A stretch of DNA of 7,865 nt, taken from contig JAFRCB010000248.1 in the NCBI GenBank assembly GCA_017404585.1, forward strand, positions 1 to 7,865. Direction: 5' to 3'. The stretch comes from Lachnospiraceae bacterium (GTDB lineage: Bacteria; Bacillota; Clostridia; Lachnospirales; Lachnospiraceae). The position numbers were made by a program, and so were the translations under genes. Under the pieces are notes generated by a model. The model saw only the letters and a program-made list of their open reading frames with translations, was not told where the DNA came from and did not search any database. Below, in pieces: positions 1-5,353 of the stretch (position 1 is the stretch's first letter; each line of letters opens with the position of its first letter).

Positions 1-439
1 AGCTTTGATCGTCATTGAACAGAACATTCTTTTGACAGAGTATATCAATACGGGCATCATGCTCGATTCCATTGTATCAAGTCAGCTGATCACGAATATA
101 TTCGAACACAACACGCCGCTTCATGACGGCGCTGTTATTATGCGCGGAGAACGTATTGTTGCGGCAACCTGCTATCTTCCGCTTTCCGAGAACATCACCA
201 TCAGCAAGAAATACGGAACGAGGCACAGAGCGGGCGTGGGCATCAGCGAGGTCAGTGACAGCTTCACGATCATTGTCTCCGAGGAGACAGGCCGTATCTC
301 ATATGCTTATATGGGAAAGCTTTACACCGGCGTCATGACCAGCAACCTCCGCGAGATGCTCCATATGGTCCAGAAGAACAAGATGAACGAGAGCGATGAG
401 AAGAAATTCCGCATCTGGAAGAGCAGGAGGGACCAATGA
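1..439 (+). CDS. cdaA: Diadenylate cyclase CdaA, C-terminal part (5' end outside window)
   Basis: This is the C-terminal catalytic (DAC / DisA_N) domain of a membrane-bound CdaA-type diadenylate cyclase, which condenses two ATP into the second messenger c-di-AMP. The frame is open to the left edge, with no start needed: the first full codon is GCT at 2-4, and about 146 residues are visible of a family length near 270-285. The N-terminal membrane helices are therefore missing. The two signature motifs are present: LHDGA (DGA at 125-133) and GTRHRAG (RHR at 221-229), followed by GISEVSDS and IIVSEETG, all very close to Firmicute CdaA proteins. The stop TGA (437-439) overlaps the next gene's ATG, which fits the usual cdaA-cdaR pairing. 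An apparent TTG start at position 5 is only an artefact of the window edge. Family identification is strong. Confidence 0.95.
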   Translation, partial: ALIVIEQNILLTEYINTGIMLDSIVSSQLITNIFEHNTPLHDGAVIMRGERIVAATCYLPLSENITISKKYGTRHRAGVGISEVSDSFTIIVSEETGRISYAYMGKLYTGVMTSNLREMLHMVQKNKMNESDEKKFRIWKSRRDQ

Positions 440-1734
440 AAGAGTGGATGGAGAATGCTAAGCTTTTTCAGAATATGACACTGAAAATGGCTTCCCTTGC
501 CGGTGCGATCATAATCTGGTTGATTATCATGAATATCAATGACCCGGTAGTCACAAGAATCATATATGACGTGCCGGTGAATGTCGTCAATACCTCCTAT
601 ATTGAGAGTATGGGACTGTCCTACAAGATTTCCGACGGTTACGACACGATCGCCGTGACGGTCAGAGGCAACAGATCTCTTGTCGAATCGCTGACAGCAT
701 CAAGATTCAATGTCACCGCGGATCTCACGCAGATCATAAGTCTGGAGACAGACCCGGTCATGGTACCGCTCACAGTAGACAGCCCGAGAATCTCATCTGA
801 GAATCTGACGGCCTCACCAAGAAATATCAATATTGATATTGAGGAGATGGTCAGCAAGGAGTTCGTCATTAACGCGACCGCGTCGGGAACAACGCCGGCT
901 AACGGATTCGAGGTCGGTGAGATGACTGTTGAACCCGAGACAGTAACTATTCGCGGACCGGGTACGCTGATCGATAAGATTGAACGGGTCAATGCAATCG
1001 TTGATGTCACCGGAATACGCACAGATAAGGATATACAACCGGATATCAGAATAACCGACAAGAACGGTGAACAGATCACAGACACACAGATGTCCTATCT
1101 GTCAATGAATGTGACAGAGGAGGAGATGACGGTCCATGTGACTGTTTACGCTGTGAGGTCCGGTGTCAGTCTGAAAGTGGAGACGAGCGGTGAGCCCGCT
1201 TCCGGCTATACCGTCGGCAATATCGCCGTAACGCCATCTACACTGTCTGTTGTCGGAAGCCGCGCTGTCCTTGACAGGTTGGAACAGGAGGGAAATGTGA
1301 TAACAATAACCTCCGATTCGGGGCTGGTCGATGTGACAGATAAGGTTTCTGATGTGAGCGTCAAGATCGATATCAGACGGGTCCTTCCGGAGGGGCTTTC
1401 ACTTGCTTCACAGATCAGTACGACTGCTGTTGTGAGTGTGCAGATCCTGCCTGCCAACAGCCGGTCGGTCACAGTTGAGACCCGAAATATTAACCTCATC
1501 GGACTTTCTGACGGCTACAGCTGTGTCTTTGAGTCCAGCAGCCTTGAAATCAAGATACAGGGATCGCCTGAAGTTCTTGACGGGTTGTCGACCGAGGATC
1601 TGAGTGCGAGCGTAGATCTTTCCGGTCTGATGATCGGAAGGCAGAAAGTTCCGGTCAGTGTGGCACTGCCGGACGGATGCAGCCTCGTAGAGGATGCCTT
1701 CGTGGGCGTCATAATCAGCCGGCTGAGCGATTAA
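436..1734 (+). CDS. cdaR: YbbR-domain protein, CdaA regulator CdaR
   Basis: This 432-residue protein has one N-terminal membrane helix (about residues 18-33, ending before NINDP) and then an extracytoplasmic beta-rich region. That region holds four YbbR-type repeats, roughly residues 43-135, 137-225, 242-335 and 342-425. Repeats 2 and 3 share a G-[FY]-x-VG-x-[MI]-x-V-x-P-x-[ST] segment, and each repeat has a V-x-[GR]-x-x-x-L-[IVL]-[ED] type core. In Firmicutes, CdaR/YbbR binds CdaA in the membrane and modulates c-di-AMP synthesis. The start ATG overlaps the cdaA stop (ATGA) and sits 5 nt after a perfect AGGAGG at 425-430, so the start is secure and translation is probably coupled. The four repeats are divergent from each other at residue level. 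The family call is firm; the direction of the regulatory effect in this organism cannot be read from sequence. Confidence 0.92.
   Translation: MKEWMENAKLFQNMTLKMASLAGAIIIWLIIMNINDPVVTRIIYDVPVNVVNTSYIESMGLSYKISDGYDTIAVTVRGNRSLVESLTASRFNVTADLTQIISLETDPVMVPLTVDSPRISSENLTASPRNINIDIEEMVSKEFVINATASGTTPANGFEVGEMTVEPETVTIRGPGTLIDKIERVNAIVDVTGIRTDKDIQPDIRITDKNGEQITDTQMSYLSMNVTEEEMTVHVTVYAVRSGVSLKVETSGEPASGYTVGNIAVTPSTLSVVGSRAVLDRLEQEGNVITITSDSGLVDVTDKVSDVSVKIDIRRVLPEGLSLASQISTTAVVSVQILPANSRSVTVETRNINLIGLSDGYSCVFESSSLEIKIQGSPEVLDGLSTEDLSASVDLSGLMIGRQKVPVSVALPDGCSLVEDAFVGVIISRLSD
823..840 (+). repeat. Perfect 18-bp palindrome inside cdaR
   Basis: AATATCAATATTGATATT reads the same on both strands. It is an AT-only island, save one G and one C, within a more GC-balanced gene, and encodes the alternating Asn/Ile/Asp stretch before repeat 2 of CdaR. 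It could be a protein-driven coincidence or a binding site. Confidence 0.6.
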
Positions 1735-1789
1735 CGACGAATCGGTTTCGTCCGGCAGGCAGCGGAAAGCTATAGAAAGGAAGAATACT
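1735..1789 (+). other. Intergenic gap with a weak hairpin
   Basis: This 55-bp spacer between cdaR and the HPr gene is the longest non-coding stretch in the window. It starts with an inverted repeat, GACGAA (1736-1741) and TTCGTC (1747-1752), around a 5-nt loop. No T-run follows, so this is not a canonical intrinsic terminator. The 3' part carries the HPr ribosome binding site (AAAGGAAG, 1776-1783; 8 nt from AAGGA to the ATG). I see no good -35/-10 pair. Read-through from cdaR is the simplest reading, with the hairpin perhaps stabilising or separating message segments. Confidence 0.35.
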
Positions 1790-2092
1790 ATGGTCAGCAA
1801 AAAGGTAGTAATTATGAATCCTACCGGCCTTCATCTGAAACCTGCAGCAGTCTTCTGCAAGGAAGCTATGAATTTCCAGAGTACAGTCACATTTACGTTC
1901 GGCAATGCGACAGCCAATGCCAAGAGCGTCCTCTCCGTGCTGGCTGCGTGCGTAAAATGCGGAGATGAGATCGAGATCATCTGTGCCGGTCCTGATGAGG
2001 AGGAGGCGCTTTCCGCCCTGACAGGTGCTGTGAAAGACGGCCTCGGTGAGCAGGCCGGAGCTTCCGGGACAGATGCGGGAGGGGATCAATGA
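1790..2092 (+). CDS. HPr-family phosphocarrier protein
   Basis: The 100-residue product matches HPr over its first ~88 residues. The active-site loop is NPTGLHLKPAA, with the phospho-acceptor His at residue 15. The regulatory-site region is AKSVLSVLA, with Ser at exactly residue 46, the position phosphorylated by HPr kinase in Firmicutes. HPr carries phosphate from enzyme I (PEP) to sugar-specific EIIA, and Ser46-P HPr is the CcpA cofactor. Because His15 is kept, this is not a Crh-type protein. Two things are odd: residue 17, normally Arg, is Lys (codon 1838-1840), and there is a Gly/Ala/Asp-rich tail of about 12 residues beyond the normal end. Start ATG follows AAAGGAAG. The stop TGA overlaps the next ATG. 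Whether this is the main PTS HPr or a second, specialised copy cannot be told here; enzyme I is not adjacent, so I give no gene symbol. Confidence 0.9.
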   Translation: MVSKKVVIMNPTGLHLKPAAVFCKEAMNFQSTVTFTFGNATANAKSVLSVLAACVKCGDEIEIICAGPDEEEALSALTGAVKDGLGEQAGASGTDAGGDQ

Positions 2093-3474
2093 GAAGATTT
2101 TTGATTAGATTTGCGGCAATCCTCAGCGCATTGTGCATGTGCACTGCGCTGTGCCCGCAGGCTGCGTTCGCAGCGGCGGACCCTACGGTCGTCACGACGA
2201 ACGCGACAGCCGGATGGCCGCAGGCCGAGGATATAAACTCAACGGCAGGTGTTCTGATTGAGGCATCGACCGGGACTGTCCTCTTTAACAAGGCGATGGA
2301 TCAGCAGATGTACCCTGCATCGATCACCAAAGTTCTGACAACACTGGTGGTTTTAGAGAACGGCAATTTGTCAGATCCGGTCACCATGACGCAGACCGGT
2401 GTCAATTACGCAGTGGGAGGCAGCGCCAACCAGGGAACAAGAGTAGGTGAAGTATTTACTCTTGAGCAGCTGGTCTACGGTACCATGCTCGCGTCGGCCA
2501 ATGACATGGCGACTCAGATGGGAGAGTATATAGGCGGATCGATCGAGAATTTCGCAGCCATGATGAATGCCCGGGCTGCCAAGCTTGGCTGCACCGGAAC
2601 AAACTTTACAAATGCCTGCGGCATGCCGGATCCGAATCATGTCACGACTGCCCACGATATGGCACTCATAATGCGCGCAGCCGTTGCCAGGGAGGATTTC
2701 AGAACGATCGTGGGGACAGGATCCTATACGATCCCTGCTACGAACATGAGCGGAGCAAGATCGGTCACGAACCATGATCCTCTGCTTCTCAGCAAAGACT
2801 TTATGTACAGCGGACTCATAGGCGGGAAGACCGGTTACACAGACGCCGCCCAGAACACTCTTGTAAACGCGGCAAGCAGAGACGGTTTTACTCTCATCTG
2901 TGTGACCCTGCATGCTGTCGACGCGCCGAAGGCAGCTTTCGACCACGTGGATCTCTTCAATTACGGATATGACAATTTTGAAATGTGTGAGGTCCTGCCG
3001 GCAGAGTATTGCGAGGAGGGAAGAAACCGGATCGTCGTACCGAAGGGGATAAAGCTTCAGGATCTCGAAGAAAGCGTGGAAGAGTACGACGTTGACGGGA
3101 CTCCCATGCTTCGAAAAACCTACCTGCTGAACGGTTACTCGCTGGGTTCAGTTTCTCTGACCAAAGAGAATATGGATGCCTACGAAAAGAAGCTCGAGGA
3201 AGCGGCAAGAGAGGCTGAGAGAGCTAAGAATGAAAAGGCGGAATCAAATAAAGAGGATGCTGTCGAAGATGGAAAAGATAAGACCGCTGCTATAAGCGAT
3301 GCGTCAGAAAAAGAAGCAGGCCAGAAGATGACGGACGCGGAGAAAAGTGCCGGTGAGAAGGTCGAGAAGATAAAGAAGATTTTCAGAACCATCATTGCCG
3401 GTATGACAGTTCTGATTATTCTGTTCCTCATTCTGCTTATCCGGTATTTTGTGAAGAGTAAGCATTTCGATTAG
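2089..3474 (+). CDS. D-alanyl-D-alanine carboxypeptidase (serine peptidase S11, DacA/DacF type)
   Basis: This is a 461-residue low-molecular-weight penicillin-binding protein that removes the terminal D-Ala from peptidoglycan pentapeptides outside the membrane. All three active-site motifs are visible: SxxK as S78-I-T-K81, SxN as S136-A-N138, and KTG at 247-249. A Sec signal peptide covers residues 1 to ~28 (MRRF start, hydrophobic core, cleavage after AFA). The catalytic domain is followed by a PBP5_C-like beta region to about 355. A charged Lys/Glu/Ala linker runs from about 360 to 430, and a transmembrane helix spans about 434-451 with a basic tail. That C-terminal TM replaces the amphipathic helix of classical PBP5/DacA. 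The ATG overlaps the HPr stop (ATGA) and follows GGGAGGGG at 2077-2084. Placement after cdaA-cdaR fits a cell-wall homeostasis role. Which paralogue (DacA, DacF or DacB) it equals is uncertain. Confidence 0.93.
   Translation: MRRFLIRFAAILSALCMCTALCPQAAFAAADPTVVTTNATAGWPQAEDINSTAGVLIEASTGTVLFNKAMDQQMYPASITKVLTTLVVLENGNLSDPVTMTQTGVNYAVGGSANQGTRVGEVFTLEQLVYGTMLASANDMATQMGEYIGGSIENFAAMMNARAAKLGCTGTNFTNACGMPDPNHVTTAHDMALIMRAAVAREDFRTIVGTGSYTIPATNMSGARSVTNHDPLLLSKDFMYSGLIGGKTGYTDAAQNTLVNAASRDGFTLICVTLHAVDAPKAAFDHVDLFNYGYDNFEMCEVLPAEYCEEGRNRIVVPKGIKLQDLEESVEEYDVDGTPMLRKTYLLNGYSLGSVSLTKENMDAYEKKLEEAAREAERAKNEKAESNKEDAVEDGKDKTAAISDASEKEAGQKMTDAEKSAGEKVEKIKKIFRTIIAGMTVLIILFLILLIRYFVKSKHFD
3166..3372 (+). 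other. Low-complexity Lys/Glu/Ala linker inside the carboxypeptidase gene
   Basis: Codons for residues ~360-428 give a charged, Ala/Glu/Lys-rich, hydrophobic-poor segment, with strongly purine-rich sense-strand DNA. The first part (EKKLEEAAREAERAKNEK) looks helical or coiled-coil; the middle is probably disordered. It joins the catalytic domain to the C-terminal membrane helix and may act as a spacer across the wall-membrane gap. This is a composition call, not a domain match. Confidence 0.6.
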
Positions 3475-3484
3475 AGGTATATTT

Positions 3485-4261
3485 ATGAAAGTTGTTATTC
3501 TTGCGGGCGGATTCGGTACCCGGATCAGCGAAGAGAGCCATTTGAAACCGAAGCCCATGATTGAGATCGGCGAGAAACCGATCCTCTGGCACATCATGAA
3601 GATGTACTCATATTATGGGTTCAATGAGTTCATCATTTGCTGCGGATATAAACAGCATGTAATCAAAGAATGGTTCGCCGATTACTATCTGCATAACAGT
3701 GACATCACTTTTGACTTTACACAGGGAAATAAGATGATCGTCCACAATAATGCGCTCGAGCCCTGGAAGGTCACTCTGATCGATACCGGTCTTCACACGA
3801 TGACAGGCGGGCGCGTCAAGCGTGTGCAGAAATATATCGGAAATGAGACGTTCCTGCTCACTTACGGTGACGGCGTCAGCGATGTCAATATCAGGGAACT
3901 CATAGAGTTCCATAATAAAAAAGGCGGACTTGTGACGATTACGACCTGCCAACCGGGCGGTCGTTTCGGAATCCTGGATATGGACGGGGACGGATCGATC
4001 AGGAGCTTCAAGGAAAAGAAAAAAGAGGACGGAGGCTGGATAAATGCGGGCTTCATGGTCCTTGAACCGGGTATATTCGATCTTATCGAGGGGGACGATA
4101 CGATACTTGAGAGATATCCGCTCACAGAGGCGGCGAGACGCGGCCAGATGAACGGATATAAGCACAAAGGCTTCTGGCAGTGTATGGATACGCTTCGCGA
4201 GAAAGAACTGCGTGAGAAACTGTGGAATTCCGGCGATGCGCCCTGGAAGACCTGGGCCTGA
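3485..4261 (+). CDS. rfbF: Glucose-1-phosphate cytidylyltransferase
   Basis: This enzyme makes CDP-glucose from alpha-D-glucose 1-phosphate and CTP, the first committed step to CDP-linked 3,6-dideoxyhexoses and related sugars. At 258 residues it has the family's usual length (257 in Salmonella RfbF). The nucleotidyltransferase signature is LAGGFGTRISEES (GG at 8-9, R13) followed by LKPKPM (K21, K23). Other hallmarks are PILWHIMKMYS, FIICCGYKQHVIKEWF, EPWKVTLIDTG, MTGGRVKRV, YGDGVSDV with the likely metal-binding Asp at 129, GFWQCMDTLREKE, and the C-terminal PWKTW. These distinguish it from dTDP- and UDP-glucose pyrophosphorylases. The start ATG lies 7 nt after AGAGG (3473-3477), which itself overlaps the stop of the carboxypeptidase. 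The gene directly precedes its pathway partner. Confidence 0.96.
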   Translation: MKVVILAGGFGTRISEESHLKPKPMIEIGEKPILWHIMKMYSYYGFNEFIICCGYKQHVIKEWFADYYLHNSDITFDFTQGNKMIVHNNALEPWKVTLIDTGLHTMTGGRVKRVQKYIGNETFLLTYGDGVSDVNIRELIEFHNKKGGLVTITTCQPGGRFGILDMDGDGSIRSFKEKKKEDGGWINAGFMVLEPGIFDLIEGDDTILERYPLTEAARRGQMNGYKHKGFWQCMDTLREKELREKLWNSGDAPWKTWA

Positions 4262-4267
4262 TATGAC

Positions 4268-4273
4268 GGGAGG
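4268..4273 (+). promoter_or_regulatory. Ribosome binding site that sets the rfbG start
   Basis: GGGAGG at 4268-4273 lies 4 nt before the ATG at 4278. Two upstream in-frame ATGs compete: 4263, which has no Shine-Dalgarno sequence before it, and 4212, which would overlap rfbF by 50 nt. The site therefore favours 4278, which also gives a protein beginning just before the Rossmann fold, as in other RfbG proteins. Confidence 0.75.
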
Positions 4274-4277
4274 TGCC

Positions 4278-5342
4278 ATGCAGGATCTTACGTTTTATAA
4301 AGGAAAAAAAGTATTTGTAACGGGCCACACAGGCTTCAAGGGAAGCTGGCTGTGTGTGCTTCTTCTGAAAGCCGGGGCGTATGTGACCGGCTATTCCCTT
4401 GAGCCGCCGACGACCCCCTCTCTGTTTAAGCAGGCGGGACTTTGCGACAAAATCAACCACGTGATCGGGGATGTCCGGGATCTTGACCATCTCGTAAGGA
4501 CTATGAAGGAGACTTCTCCCGAGATCGTACTTCACCTCGCGGCCCAGCCGATCGTGCTCGAATCGTACAAGGATCCGGTGACGACATATTCGACTAACGT
4601 TATGGGGACCGTAAATATCCTTGAAGGTGTCAGACAGACACCTTCGGTCCGATCATTTCTTAATGTGACGACAGATAAGGTCTACCGAAATAATGAATGG
4701 TGCTGGGGCTATCGGGAAAATGACCCGTTGGACGGCTTTGAGCCGTATTCGAACAGCAAGTCCTGCAGCGAGCTTGTCACCCACAGCTATGCCAGATCTC
4801 TTCTTAGCGACGGCCGTGTCATGATCTCTACGGCGCGGGCAGGAAATGTGATCGGAGGAGGCGATTATGCCGCAGACCGGATCATTCCCGACTGTGTGCG
4901 CGATGTCAGAGCAGGAAAAAAGATTTTTGTCAGAAATCCGTATTCGACAAGACCGTATCAGCATGTTCTGGAGCCGCTCTATGCCTATCTTATGATAGCC
5001 AAGGGCCAGTATGAGGATCCGAAACTGGCGGGGTCCTATAATGTCGGACCGGAGGACAGTGACTGCGTGACGACGGGACATCTTGTCGATATGTTCTGTG
5101 AAGCATACGGTCCCTCCGCATCCTGGGAGAGCGGAGCTGTGACAGGACCTCACGAGGCCAATTTCCTGAAGCTTGACTGTTCTCTTCTGCGGTCAGTCTA
5201 CGGCTGGAGAAACGTGTGGAACGTCAGAAAGGCTATTGAGAAGACGGTGGAGTGGACAAAAAGGACTGACGCAGGTCAGTCGGCAATGGATGTATGCAGT
5301 GAGGAAATTGACGAGTTTTTCGCTGATCTTCGCACACTTTAG
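4278..5342 (+). CDS. rfbG: CDP-glucose 4,6-dehydratase
   Basis: This extended short-chain dehydrogenase converts CDP-glucose to CDP-4-keto-6-deoxyglucose using tightly bound NAD+. From the ATG at 4278 the product is 354 residues, the normal family length. The Rossmann motif is VTGHTGFKGSW (G16, G19, G22). The catalytic residues are T132-D133-K134 (in NVTTDKVYRN) and Y157xxxK161 (in EPYSNSKSCSE). The segment ARAGNVIGGGDYAADRIIPD and the later RPYQHVLEPLYAYL are typical of RfbG rather than of dTDP-glucose dehydratase RfbB. It begins 16 nt after the rfbF stop, so the two enzymes form a pathway pair in one transcript. Next would normally come RfbH or another CDP-ketosugar enzyme, but none is in the window, so the final sugar is unknown. 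The main doubt is the exact start, not the function. Confidence 0.95.
   Translation: MQDLTFYKGKKVFVTGHTGFKGSWLCVLLLKAGAYVTGYSLEPPTTPSLFKQAGLCDKINHVIGDVRDLDHLVRTMKETSPEIVLHLAAQPIVLESYKDPVTTYSTNVMGTVNILEGVRQTPSVRSFLNVTTDKVYRNNEWCWGYRENDPLDGFEPYSNSKSCSELVTHSYARSLLSDGRVMISTARAGNVIGGGDYAADRIIPDCVRDVRAGKKIFVRNPYSTRPYQHVLEPLYAYLMIAKGQYEDPKLAGSYNVGPEDSDCVTTGHLVDMFCEAYGPSASWESGAVTGPHEANFLKLDCSLLRSVYGWRNVWNVRKAIEKTVEWTKRTDAGQSAMDVCSEEIDEFFADLRTL
4623..4645 (+). repeat. Perfect 9-bp inverted repeat inside rfbG
   Basis: GAAGGTGTC (4623-4631) and GACACCTTC (4637-4645) are exact reverse complements around the 5-nt loop AGACA. Two U-G wobble pairs could extend the RNA stem outwards. No T-run follows, so it is not a standard terminator. 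It lies fully within coding sequence (residues around LEGVRQTPS). Confidence 0.6.
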
Positions 5343-5353
5343 GAGGTATCGAA

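Noticed and set aside
1736..1752. Hairpin after cdaR as an intrinsic terminator
   Set aside because: The stem is only 6 bp and no T-run follows; it is kept only as a weak hairpin in the intergenic entry.
1747..1776. Possible promoter before the HPr gene (TTCGTC and TATAGA)
   Set aside because: The hexamers match consensus poorly, and transcription would start only a few bases before the gene, cutting into its ribosome binding site.
2134..2154. Lipoprotein-type signal in the carboxypeptidase (Cys16, Cys18, Cys22)
   Set aside because: None of the cysteines is preceded by a proper lipobox, and a good signal peptidase I site (AFA followed by A) lies just downstream.
2371..2946. Minus-strand open frame of 191 codons opposite the carboxypeptidase
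   Set aside because: It overlaps the catalytic domain with its SxN and KTG motifs on the other strand; the antisense product is rich in Cys/His/Arg without recognisable motifs.
3449..3484. Possible promoter before rfbF (TATATT next to the start codon)
   Set aside because: No -35 element lies at the right distance, and the -10-like hexamer abuts the ATG.
4212..4277. Upstream extension of rfbG starting at 4212
   Set aside because: It would overlap rfbF by 50 nt, lacks a ribosome binding site, and adds residues not found before the Rossmann fold in this family; the ATG at 4278 has GGGAGG in place.
3608..4279. Long minus-strand open frame (223 codons) opposite rfbF
   Set aside because: It lies wholly antisense to a strongly recognised gene, has no family-like motif that I can see, and is explained by codon bias of the sense gene.
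4653..5153. Minus-strand open frame of 166 codons opposite rfbG
   Set aside because: It is a shadow of the sense reading frame, with no recognisable domain.
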